This document shows positions 20,270 through 31,600 of a DNA stretch of 64,000 bases, one piece after another. The stretch is from positions 46,777,724 through 46,841,723 of the forward strand of contig OX637287.1 of assembly GCA_951799445.1 (NCBI GenBank). Reading direction: 5' to 3'. The notes beneath the pieces were generated by a model, which saw only the letters and a program-made list of their open reading frames with translations, did not search any database and was not told the origin of the DNA. The DNA is from Pseudisothecium myosuroides (Eukaryota > Streptophyta > Bryopsida > Hypnales > Lembophyllaceae). Every line of letters begins with the position of its first letter. The stretch's first letter is position 1. The position numbers and the translations under genes were made by a program.

Positions 20270-20790
20270 AGTCAAGCTCATTGCAATTGCCCAAGTGCGA
20301 ACCAATTATATTCAAGAGACTTTCACCATCAAGAGAGTGCCAACATGCTTTCAATGATTATTCCAATATTCACATCATCCAACCAAATGGAACATCCAAG
20401 TGTGGTTTGGGCCCTCATTTGTCGCATAGAATTTGCCTTGAACATCCTCTGCATGTCTATGCCTAAAAGGGACCCTGGTTGCAACAAAGGCTACTTGGAG
20501 AGCATTTGAATATCATTCTCATCAAACTCCTAACCATCAAACTCTAGGACAAAACATTTGTGAAGCTTGAGTATGGAATTCCATCAACCTTGTTGCATCT
20601 CGACCCAATCATACCGATTGATGCCCATTTACCAAGTTGGATTCCACCTGCTCAACTAATAAACTACCACTTGCTTGTCAAATCAAACCAAGTGTTGCTT
20701 CGGAAAAAATCCAACATTACCTCTATAGAATCAAGTTGGACCTCAAGAAACCATTGTTGCTTGCCAAATCACATCATCAACTTTGTGATG
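20270..20790 (-). pseudogene. Decayed 3' part of a TNL (LRR/C-terminal) sequence
   Basis: In minus-strand translation, FDENDIQMLSK and PLLQP match the end of the LRR region in the TNL copies (DIQMLSKLPLLQP at 58.7 kb, DIQMLSELPLLKP at 24.7 kb). The sequence around 20272-20340 matches the tail of the copy at 58395-58460. Several stop codons interrupt it. It ends exactly where the TIR element starting at 20791 begins, so it is probably the continuation of the TNL gene's last exon beyond that insertion. Confidence 0.5.
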
Positions 20791-21047
20791 CTCCCGAGGA
20801 AGCCACTTAGTGCGCATATTAGAAACCACGTGAGATCTAAGAGAGGGTACTATATATTTATTGTACCTAAAACTTAAAAAAACATTGTATCTAATATAGA
20901 GTGTGTAGAATTATTTGAAGGGTACTATAAGTTATACTGGATTATGTTTAATACGAGTGTTTAATACCATGTATTAGATTATACGTAGAAAAAAATATAG
21001 GGGGGCAATAATATGTGGGGAAAAATAATTTTGTAGACTGGATATTT

Positions 21048-21213
21048 ACACCAGAAGAAATCTGCCTTTTCCTCAACAAAATCTACTTAATGTGTTTGTT
21101 GAGGCAAACTCAAAATCTGTGTTGAAAAATGCAAAAAAACGCAGATTTTGCGTTTGCTTCAACAAACACATCAAGTAGATTTTGTTCAGGACAAGGTAAA
21201 TTTCCTCTAGTGT
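21048..21213. repeat. Foldback repeat with ~75-bp arms
   Basis: About 21048-21122 and 21138-21213 are imperfect inverted copies (shared core 'caacaaaatctacttaatg' / 'caagtagattttgtt'). It is a hairpin-type MITE lying within element A. Confidence 0.7.
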
Positions 21214-21424
21214 TAATGTCTGTAAAGAAGAGATGACACATTGTTTATCCCAAATTATCCATGAACCTTGGATGAGGGACTCTAGTTGCTTTGAGAGTTA
21301 TCTATAAAGTCCTTTGAAGTCACTTAGAATTTGAAGAATCTATCATGAATTTTACTGTAATATACTCTTATTTATTCACTCCAAATAGTAAAAAGGTATG
21401 AAAAGAGCTTGGTGGTCTATCATT

Positions 21425-21534
21425 ATTAGGTGTGTAAGAGCTTGGTGGTCTTGAAATTTAGGTGAAAAGTTTTATAGGAGCTAAAAACACTTTTCACCCA
21501 AGTTTGAAGACCACCAAGCTCTTACACACCTAAT
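21425..21534. repeat. 110-bp hairpin with 46-bp arms
   Basis: 21425-21470 (ATTAGGTGTGTAAGAGCTTG...) pairs with 21489-21534 almost perfectly around an 18-base loop. Non-coding. If transcribed, it would make a long, nearly perfect stem. Confidence 0.8.
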
Positions 21535-21635
21535 ACTTAGAATGACAAGTGCCATAGCAAAATAAAAATAAAAATAAAATATTTAATTTTTTTAAATTAT
21601 TAAAACTTTGAAATTCAATAACTTTCACATGTAGT

Positions 21636-22230
21636 CCCGAGGAGTTCACTTAATGCATCTTTAGTATATCACGTGCGAACAAGTGATTTTTTGACCCCCT
21701 ATTTACTTTTTAATAAACTATAAATTCAACCTACAATTTTGAACTTTATTTAATAATGACTTTAGGTCTCTATTGCCAAAAAATTCTAATTCAAATAACA
21801 TATGAAATGATTTCTAAAAAAGGTTAAAAAATGAACTGAAATGGCATGCTTTTCAACTCCAATATTTACAGAGATCACATTTCAATGAATATTGCATTAA
21901 TATTCAAGAAAAATAAATTTTCAATAGAAAGCTATTTTTTAGAAATTTTTGTTCATTTTTTAGACAATTTTTTCTTACATAATATAGGGGTGTGAAAGCT
22001 ATTTTCAACTTTACAATGTATTCTTTTTCTTCAAAAATTTGTAACTAATTATTATTTGCAAGAAAAAATATCAATAATTCAAAACATAAACTTTCAAAGT
22101 AGGAAAATCTATTCATATATATTTTATTTTATTTTTTTAATTTTAATTTATTTATTTGAGGACATAATATAGGGGGGTCAAAATTTGATCGCACGTGGTT
22201 TGTGTAAATATACTAAGTGCTTCCCCCGAG
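21636..22230. mobile_element. TIR element B (595 bp) with 8-bp target duplication
   Basis: The ends CCCGAGGAGTTCACTTAATG (left) and, inverted, CTCGGGGGAAGCACTTAGTA (right) are both followed inward by a CACGTGCGA box and GACCCCCTAT. The flanks are CATGTAGT (21628-21635) and CACGTAGT (22231-22238), 7 of 8 identical. Non-coding member of the family seen at 41815-53957. Confidence 0.7.
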
Positions 22231-22763
22231 CACGTAGTGTGAGAGGTTGCATCTTGGTATGAATAGAAAGCTATATGTACAAAGGAGTACAAGGCCTTTG
22301 TTTTTTGTAGGAGTAGACTCATTTTCACTCATTTGTAGTTTGACTAAGACAATTAGCGCGTTTATTAGTGCACTTGTACCATTGTATAATGTATGTACAC
22401 TTAGTAGATGTTGTCTGGTTTATCTATGCTTGTTTGTTATATTGTAATGTAGTGTCATCTTTTCTTTGTTGAGTACTTGTACTCATTGTATTCTTTAGAA
22501 TATATTGTAGATGATTAGCAATAAGTTGTTTGACACAACTAGAGTGCATTGTTTATAGTCTGAGAAATTAAATTGTTTGGCCATAGTACATTTGTCCAAA
22601 CATATTGTAGTTTAGTTTTCACTAACCATAAAAAAAAATGGTTTGAAAGAGAAGAGACAAAAGAAGAAAGAAGAAAAGGATAAAAAATAGTAAAAGGAAA
22701 AAATTTTATATATACATCACTTATTAGTTCTAATTTTTTAAATCTAACATAGGGGCCAAAAAT

Positions 22764-24224
22764 CCATGGGGCGCACTCCCATTTTATTTTGTATTTACGT
22801 GCAATCAAACAAAGGGGTATTATAATTACCTCGGTCCTAAATTTTAGAAAACTTTTAGAATTAACGTAGGCTCTATAGAATGAGAAAAACAAATGTATAA
22901 AGAACGAAAGATAGTGGAAAATACTAAAATTTAGCTTTATATTTTTTCTACAATAGATGTGCCAAAAAGAAATTGGAAAAGTTTAAAGTTTCGTTCAGGG
23001 CTGTGACAAGGATCCAAGCCCAATTTATGAAAGAAGTTGGATACAGTTTGTAGCCAAGCTAGTTTGAGAATTCTTTGGAATTTTTCCTTGGATACTTGAC
23101 TGAGCGGCTTATGGTCCTTTCTTTATTCTTATCTTCACATTGTTTGACGCCAAGTCTATGGTTTTGAATTTTGACCTTCCCACCTTAGGATTCACAAAGT
23201 TTTGTTAGTGCAGATTTTGTACTGCAGTTTAGGGTTTACAAGTACCTTGTGCAATTTTGCGAAAGACGAGGGTTGTGAAGTTTTCCTGCGAATGTGTTGT
23301 GCACCTGTTTTCTATTTTGTTGTAGGGTTTCCGGGTGTTGTGACATTCTTTTGTTGTTCAAGGGGCCCATGGTCTAAGGTTCCTCTTTAGGGTTGGGTGT
23401 ATCAGTTGTCTTGTTTCCAACTCTTAGAAACTGCTTGGAGAGGTTCTGATTTTGTACATGTTCATCTATGTTCAGAAATTGCGGTTTTAGTGATTTCAAA
23501 ACTCTGCTAGGGTTTGGGTTCAGGGTTTTATGTTGGGTTGCAAGAGGAAAAGTTCACGGTGAGTATGAAGTATGGTTTTTGTTAGCTCGAATATTGCTCC
23601 CGCATTGTGGACCTCTAGATGCAAATTAACGTTCTAATACTTTGACATGTAGCCTTCATTTTTGTAAACTTTGTAAATGCTTCGTGCTATGTTTGGAAAC
23701 ACATACACTTGAATCTACACAATGCATTTTGACCCTGAATGTATGTTTCAAATTTGACATGAATACTTTGTGCATGGTTTCCTAGTTTTTGTAAGCCTCA
23801 TTTGTTCTTTGCTTTGAACTATTTTGTATTAGAAGTGTTTCAATTTAGAAGTACTTCTTCTTTGAATCTGATTCCGGTTTGAAAGCACTATGGGTCTGCA
23901 AGTACTTCAACAAGATTTCCGTGATGTTTTGTACATCATTGTTTGTATGTGTAGTTTGATGTCATGAATTTCAATGACCCAGTGTTTGAAAGTGTTTGAA
24001 TTTTTTTTTGCAATTTTCAGTACTTATAATGAACATAGGGTATAAAGAAATGGTACAAGAAAAAAATTCAAATGAAATATAAGGTATATGTAATAGGGTG
24101 AATTTAGAAATTTAGGTAAACAAACTCCTATAGAAATTTAAAAAATTTACCTACATAGCCCCCATGTAATAGGGGCTTGATCGCACGCTACCAATGAAAA
24201 TTACATATAGTGCACCCCCCAAGG
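22764..24224. mobile_element. TIR element C (1461 bp) with 8-bp target duplication
   Basis: The left end CCATGGGGCGCACTCCCATT and the inverted right end CCTTGGGGGGTGCACTATAT are each followed inward by a CGTGCRATCAA box. The flanks are CCAAAAAT (22756-22763) and CCAAAAAA (24225-24232), 7 of 8 identical. The interior (about 23.0-24.0 kb) has no recognised coding sequence. Its length is close to that of the 1467-bp member at 54851. Confidence 0.65.
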
Positions 24225-24358
24225 CCAAAAAATTGGACTCAAAAGTGTATTAAATATTAGATGCTACAATAAATGGCTATTTAGAATTATTTTTAACAAT
24301 AGGGTATATTAAATTACAAAATATTAGGGAAATAGCCCCCACAAAATATCCCCCGCTC

Positions 24359-27300
24359 TCACGGGTATACTAAACCTATAAACGAGTGACTTCCCAAAGT
24401 GTATGGTATAGCCTTTCCACTCAATGTACATGTTGTGACTACTTCAGGGAATGAAATGCGGCTGCGTTCACAAATATAATTTGAATACATCACATTTTCC
24501 TTTTTAAATTGAGAAGGGTCAAACTTTCTTATATCAATCGGAGAGGGGCCCAAATCTCGCTCCTCCCACTCATCTTCCATTGAAACCCCCAAAGGATTCT
24601 GATTCACTAGCAACTTTCCCTGACGAAGGTCCAACTTGAATCTTGGTATCTTGTACTCTGCTCCACAAGGCAACGGCTTCAACAAAGGCAACTCAGAAAG
24701 CATTTGGATATCTCTTTCAAAAAGCACAAGGGCAGAACATCCCACGAGGTTGAGTTCTTCAAGGTTCCTTGACTTACTCAAGTCGGGCAACTGCAGCAGA
24801 TGTTTACAATTCCCAAGATCGAGGCGTCGCAATGCAGGCAAATCTCCCCAATCGGCCAAGGATGTCAATCCATCGATCCCTCTCAAGGTAAGAACTTCCA
24901 ATTGATTGAATCCATTCAAACTGGGCACTTCAAACTTTGGACAATCCTTTATAAGTAATTCCTTCAGGTTGATAAGGTGAACTATCCCTGGAATATCAAC
25001 CATATCGACGCAGTATAAAACATGAAGAAATTGTAGGTTGGATGGACGAGAAGTAACAAGTCCTGACAAGGTTTGCAACTTCTCAATCTCCCAAAGGGAC
25101 ACCCTTACCAAGGACCAACACATACTTAGATCCAACGAACAAGCTACCATCCCATGGAGCTCTAGATTGGATAAATGGTGGCATCTTGCAAGTAGGTCTG
25201 ATTCCAATACAATGTATCCAAAAATCGACAATCGTTTTAGGGAGGAAGGAAGTTGGCCCACAATATGGCTAGGACATTCATTTGGAAAATCTTTACGTGT
25301 AAAAATACTTTCCACCCATGTAAAAGAAGTAAGGTGCTTTAGTTCTTCTAGACCCCCAATTTCAAGAATACTTGCACTAAGTAATTCTAAAATCTTTAAG
25401 TGCCTCAAGCCCGCAAACTTTAGAACTCCATGTCCCCAATAATTGTGCAACTGTAGCACCTCAAGATTTAAAAAATAATCCCATTTGATATCCTCCAAAC
25501 TTTCAGTATCACCAAGATATTGCCCAAGGGCCCAATGTTGATAATTAATACTAAGCCGTACTAGCTTGTGCCAATATCCACCCCCTCGTTCACTTACAAG
25601 CCCAATCAAGTCACCATTATCCATACACAACCACTTCCTCTCTCCCAATTCTAGCAACTTGTTAAGAGATCCTTTTGCTTCTAAGTGGGAAAACTCAAGA
25701 TACAAATCGTGCATGCTAATTCTTTTGGATTTTAAATCCACATCCACCAACAAGCCTTTTCGCTTCAAGCGTTCAACCTGACAACACATCACCACCACAA
25801 AACAACTTTGAAAAGACATGTATTTGGTCTACATTGCAATTTCTTAGTCACTCCAAACACCTAGCTAACCCAACAATTTGAATGGTAGTAACTTGTCAAA
25901 GAAACTAACATAAACCAAAGAAGAAAAAACACTCAACAACATAGCTTCCTAGTAGATTTGATACCTTTCTGCCTAATAATTATTTAAAGTGCAAAAAATA
26001 GTTAGGTAATGCTAAAAATAATATATATAAAATTGACAATTTTAACCCCTAAAGGACCGAGGCCATTTTAGGACCGAGATCAAAAACCATTCAAAACTAC
26101 CACTTTTGTCACATTCATCCAAGAAAACCAAAAAAATATTTCTTTTTGAATCTAACCGTAGGATCTTGTACTTCACTAGTTCACTTGTCTGAGATGATGT
26201 GGTAAAAATTTCATAACATTTGACCGTACGGATTGGAAGATATTAGCATTTAAAGTTGGACAAAAAGTTTTTTTTAAGAAGATGCTGAGATTGCCCAAAT
26301 AACAAGATTGTTCATAACTTTCTCATTTCTAGTCCAAATAGAATGAATCAAAGCTTCATATATAGACAAAAATATACTCCCTTTGTCTCAAAATAAGAGC
26401 GGTGTTGCTTTTCTAAAATACAACGGTGCTAGTATGTGAGCCCAAGAATACAAGCTTGTAAGTATTGAGCCTATAATATAGGTACCTATAATATAGATAC
26501 CACACACTATAGAAGGTGTATGTATCATAAACACCTATAATATGGATATTTGTAACATATATACACTATAATTATAGACGGTTTCTATAGTATATACACC
26601 TATAACATAGGTGTGTAGTATTCTAAGCTCATGGGCTCACACTCCTATGCTCACATAATAGCAACCCTCTTGTAAAATACAAAGGAAACACCGGTCTTAT
26701 TTTGAGACTGAGGGAATAATATATATTTTTTAAATTTAAAAATTATTATGACTTTTTGTAAATTTTTTGGGTTGCCCACTGACCTCCGTTTTTGGCTTAT
26801 TGTGCCATAACTTTTGCTCCCAAGTACTGATTGAAATAAAAATTATATATGCATGAAGCTCTTGCAAAACCGCACAGCCTCAAAAAGTTTCAAAAACATT
26901 CACTACAAATTGAGACAATAGGAACCTATCCAAATCCAAATTGTTCCATGAGGGGACAAACAGTCCCTTAGAGGTTCAAATTAATATAATTATTATAATT
27001 TAAGCATTCATCCTAGTTGTTCTTACAATTTTTGGATGGTTGCTGCTACTTTCATCTAAGGCGGTTGCACTTACCTAAGCCCTTGTCTTGACTTGTAAAC
27101 CCTAAATTCTCTACCTTGTATATTATAATTTTGTTAAGTGTCAAGGTTTGTTGTATGTGAGAGATATTTTATTCTTCAAATATTGTGCCTTAGAATGGTC
27201 AAAATGACAAGCAACTTCAAAGCTTTGCAATGTATATTCACAATTATTTGCAATAAAGAGATTCAAGAATGTGTGGAGCAAGTTGAATTTCTATGAATTA

Positions 27301-29794
27301 GACAACTCTTTAATATATATATTAGTGTGCCCTTTGTTGTTGCCACAACCAAAATAAAAGTAAAAATTATATTTTAATATTTTAATTTACAAAAAATTTG
27401 AAATGCAATGTCTTCTATGCACAAAGGAATGCAAGGGCTTTGTTTTGCAACATTTGGATATGCATTGTGAAGTTATGGATTTTCCAAAATAAAAGATATT
27501 TCAATACAATTTTTTAATTTAAAAACAATTAAAAAATTCATAACATGTACACCATAGGTCCAAATGCCACAAAACAAAGTCCATGCATCTTACCTTGCGA
27601 AGAGCTTTTCAACAATATGAAGAATGCAGTAGAGGAATTCACAATTTCTTAGATCTTTATAAATATTTATTGGAAAATTAAGTCAATAATTAATTTACCA
27701 AAAATTTAGGAATCCTATCAATTATTTATTTATTGACTAAATTCCTAGGATGCTACAATAATAAAATCAAAAACTTCACATTTAAAACTTGCAAAAGGAA
27801 TATGCGTACCTGTTGCAAAATCTCTTCTGCATCTTGCTTGTATATATCAAACGCCCATTCACTATATAAACTTCCATAGATATGAGTCTTGTATGAAAAG
27901 TATCCCACATCCAGAAAAAAAGTTTGATCCCTTAGCGATAGCAAGTCAAAACTACTCCTTAGTATATCAAACACAGGATTTCCTCCGGATAAATAATTGA
28001 AAGTTGTTACTTGAGGCAATTTCTTCACCCATACAGAAGGATTTTCTCCTTGACAACCCAATTGCAACCCCAAAGCTTGCAAGGCCAAGGGATGATAGTG
28101 ACAGCCTTGTCCATCACCTTTGGAGAAATAACACCTCCTAATACAAGTCAATATATCAAGCTTCTCCTCATCTTTGGAAAACTCTTGGCCATTAGCTGCA
28201 TGGTACAAAAACAACTTCACAGCATCCGCTTCTTCAAGATCCGGCATCTCAAAATAGGCATCTCCATTGATCCCCAAAATCTCAAGAACACTTCGAGAGC
28301 GAGCCGTCACAACCACCAAACTATTCGAGTGATAAGGAAGTTCCAACAACGTCTTTGCCAATTGGATTGATTTGTGATTGTCCAAAACATTATCGATTGC
28401 TAAAAAGGTTCTTTGCTTGAAAAGACTATTGCGCAAAACATCCTTGCACTGTAAACAAATTCACCACATAATCTATAAAACTCAAAAATTGGATTCCTAA
28501 TGATTGCAATGGCAAGAATTCTAGATTAGAAAGTAGAAATTCATTTTCACACTCTCTCAAACAATTGTGCATGAAATATCACATTCAATAATGCATGATA
28601 AGCACTCAAAAGTTCATCAAGAAGAAACAAATATTACAAATACTAGCACATGTCTACAGATGATGATAAACAATTAAACTCTGTCAAGTCTTCAAAACTT
28701 GCTCCCTTATGATATTGGCTTACAATTGCAATAACTTCAATCACTTACATATACACATTAAACATGTAAACCAAAAAGCTCACCTCCCCTTCATTTAAGT
28801 ATTGAATGGCCTCCACACTTTTCCTAGTGAAGTCTCGCAAAACCTTTTGAAAGAATTCTTTGGAATCACTCCAAGGATCAATTGGGAATTCTACATGGCA
28901 AACTCTCCCTTCATACTTGTTGGAAAGTTCATTACACAAGGTCTTGCACGTTGTGGTCTTGCCAATACCACCAACTCCATATAGACCAACCACTTTAACA
29001 TTGTATTTTCTTGAAACCTCAATTCCTTCAATCTTTTCACCAATGACCTATTCAATCCATCCAAACAATTGTTTAATCAATTAGAAAATCCTTTGCATCT
29101 AACACTCCATATAAATAAAATAAAATAAAGTTAAATTGAAGCAAAAAAACACACTTTGAAGCCACAAATTCATTACCTTCAAAATATTGGACTTTCCTTG
29201 CACATGGGAATCATCCCACCTTATGTCTGGAAGAATTGACTTGGAAACAAGTGAAACAATCTTCTCCTCATAAGCGACAATCTCCTTCAAACTCTTATCA
29301 TATGGGAGGCCATTGAAAGACCTCAAGACGTCCAATGCATTCTTCCAATCACCCATGATAATTCGCTTCTTGGGATTTGCCTTTGACAAAGCCTCCCACT
29401 TCCGAAACCATTTCTTTTGCATTGTTGCATCCTTCAAATCATCCACTGATAGTCCATAAAATAGGGGTAATATCTTCGGCCCATTGGTGGAACTATGTGA
29501 CTCACGGTGTAACTTATGAGCTTTAACAAAGGCACTCAATTCAATCATGGGCCACTTGGACATAAAATATTCTTCTGACACAACTACAATCAACATTTTA
29601 CATTGTTCAGCAGCTTGAACTATCAGTTCCAAAAATTGTTCACCCTTTGGTAAGCTCTCAGGGCGTCTATCAAAGAAAGGATAGTGAAACCGATCCTCCA
29701 AGGCTTTACACAAGTGTTCCACAAACTCCTTTTGCGCTCCACTATGGCTCAAAAAAATCTTGTGCTTGGGTTCCAAGATAGGATCATTCTTCAT
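24359..29794 (-). CDS. TIR-NBS-LRR immune receptor, four exons, 3' end interrupted
   Basis: Exons 29794-29177, 29047-28784, 28448-27810 and 25777-24359 all join in phase 0. Exon 1 (206 residues; in-frame TGA upstream of its ATG) is a TIR domain (KHKIFLSHSGAQKEF, PFFDRRPESLPKGE, VVVSEEYFMSKWPMIEL) of the kind that makes NAD-derived signals. Exon 2 has the P-loop GVGGIGKTT. Exon 3 has kinase-2 RTFLAIDNVLD, RNBS-B NSLVVVTARS and a GLPL equivalent, HPLALQALG. Exon 4 has the MHD motif (RISMHDLYLEF), then leucine-rich repeats (LKELLIKDCPKFEVP, LRRLDLGNCKHLLQLPDLS, LEELNLVGCSALVLF). The last ~12 codons and the stop come from transposon A, so the natural C-terminus is lost and lies partly at 20270-20790. 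A truncated receptor of about 979 residues could still be made. Confidence 0.75.
26042..26985. mobile_element. TTAA-flanked CCC-end element in TNL intron 3
   Basis: The left end reads TTAA CCCCTAAAGGACCGAGG. The right end, read inverted near 26982, is a decayed match (TTGAACCTCTAAGGGACTG). The interior has 'accgtaggatcttgtacttcac', 'tgagatgatgtggtaaaa' and 'tttgaccgtacggatt', which recur at 39060-39170, so those belong to one family. A Stowaway-like MITE (26377-26716) is nested inside. The right boundary is approximate. Confidence 0.55.
26377..26716. mobile_element. Stowaway-like MITE (Tc1/mariner type)
   Basis: The ends CTCCCTTTGTCTCAAAATAA and, inverted, TTCCCTCAGTCTCAAAATAA share the Stowaway signature (CTCCCTCCGTYYCAAAATA) and extend to a common AAGAnCGGTGTT. 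A TA dinucleotide flanks both sides (26375-26376, 26717-26718). It is 340 bp, non-coding, and rich in 'cctataatata' motifs. Confidence 0.8.
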
Positions 29795-31600
29795 GCCTTC
29801 ACTTGACCTGGGCCATCATAAAATCCCTCAGTATCAAACTGATTCATGTAATTACAACAATAAAAAGATTATTTGTGAAACAAATACCACCTAAACAACT
29901 TCTCAATACATCTTGGTTCATCTTCTCTCATTTCATTGTACACTTACAACCCCACTCATTAACAAATGCTTGTCAAAAAAATCACCGTCATAGGTCAAAT
30001 AATACTCTTCAAATCCTATCACTTCCACTTTTCATACCTCAACATTTCACATTACACCACAAATCACTTAGTATCACAAACTTCTCAAACAATGACTCCT
30101 TCTCATCATCGTCCATTGCTAGCAAATTCTAGGAAGGATTCAACAAAGCTACTCAATTTGAACCATACGAGGAAAAGTCACCTACACGGGCATGGACCAT
30201 GAAGGATTGTTGATCTTGTTGTTTGTACAAACTCCGTTAAAACAACCTGAGAGACCCACATGAAATAGAAGGTTGATCTTGATTGAATAGAAGCCTCCAT
30301 GGTCACTCTAAGATTTGCCAATTTGATCAAATTTTACAAAGGTCCTTTGGAATACCATAACCTTGAGATGTAATAAGTGACCAAATCCAACAGAGTAGAC
30401 TTCAAGTCAAATAGATGAAACAAAACACTTACATTGAGAAGGCCCCTTGAAGAGCATCTTGCTTGGTGAAAGCAAGATATCAATTACACACACTTAATTT
30501 TCCCAATCCTAAATCAGTATTATCACCAACAATAATATGAAATCAATAAAGAACACTCAACAATCTAAATTCCAAAGTGAGTTTGGGAGGAAAACATTTA
30601 CCATTTGAAAATGGAGATAACCATCCCGTCGTACTTACGCCTTGATCCCTCAATACATTGCCAGTGTAGGCCTTGTAATACAAGAGCAATGTAGCAATGC
30701 AAGCCCTGTAATGGAAGAGAGAGAAAGGGTCCTTAATACAATGCCTATCACATCAACCTCATTGGTTTGCAAGAACACATGGTTGCAGTGTTGTCACAAT
30801 CTAGGGACTACGAAGGAGTCTTTGAAACAATTCTGACCAGATCAGATCTGACCAGACCAGAGCTTAGTTTAACCCTTACAGGGCATTTGAGATTCTGGAA
30901 GGACTGCCCAAATGTGGATTATAGAATTTTTTAAATGGGCATCATGTAGCTAGCTTGTTCAAATGACCAATCACTGATGAGCTTCCACCCCTCATTGCCC
31001 CAAATTGGAAAGATGCTGAGGAATACCCAGACCTACGTTCCTTGGAGGTGAAATGAAGTCAAAAAGGACGAACTCGAGCAAAGTGTCTTGCTACATTTGT
31101 GTAACAGATCAATCTTTGCAACTGGGATTGCAATCAATCTTAAAAGACATACCCAACCCCAGGGGTTGGGTTTTGAAAGAATCCTTCAAAAAACTCCTCT
31201 AGAACTCAACTACATGTCTAGAACTCAACTACATTCCTTCCTATCATTCTCTTTGTTTTCAAAAGATGCATCTATCAATCTAAGTCTTGGGTTTTGAATC
31301 ACAATTTGAACTTGTAGTTTTTGCATTGGAAAGTTTGATAAAAAATTTTAATAGTGGTTTTGAGGTTGCCCATGGCCTGATGTGGAACAATCATGAGTAT
31401 CCAAGAAAGGATTAAAGAATACAGAATTATTCACCGCAACAGTTATTATATTATCACACAAGTGACTCCATAAATAGACAAGAATGAGAGCAAAAATTCA
31501 TAACTAGACCCATGGGTGAGTTTGAAAAGGACTTCACCATCCAAAAATGGAGAGCAGCAACTTGATCAGATTCACACGTAACACATTCATATTGTGATGG
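29795..31600. other. Region upstream of the TNL gene, no gene seen
   Basis: This should contain the TNL promoter and leader, but no element is recognised. Short open frames lack family features. A sequence near 30869 (TTAACCCTTACAGGGC) resembles the left end of the TTAA-flanked elements, but no partner end was found. Confidence 0.4.

Larger units (their letters stand above)
20791..24396. mobile_element. TIR element A inserted in the TNL 3' end, carrying nested elements B and C
   Basis: The left end CTCCCGAGGAAGCCACTTAG (20791) matches, inverted, the right end that finishes near 24396 (read outward: GGGAAGTCACTCGTTTATAG, then a '...tatac-ccgtgag' box). Both belong to the family with ends of the form CTCGGGGRRGTCACTTAGTRTAT followed by ACGTGCG. 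Removing elements B (21636-22230) and C (22764-24224) leaves about 1.5 kb, close to the size of other members. The flanking 8-mers agree poorly, so this pairing is less certain than for B and C. No transposase is encoded. Confidence 0.5.
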
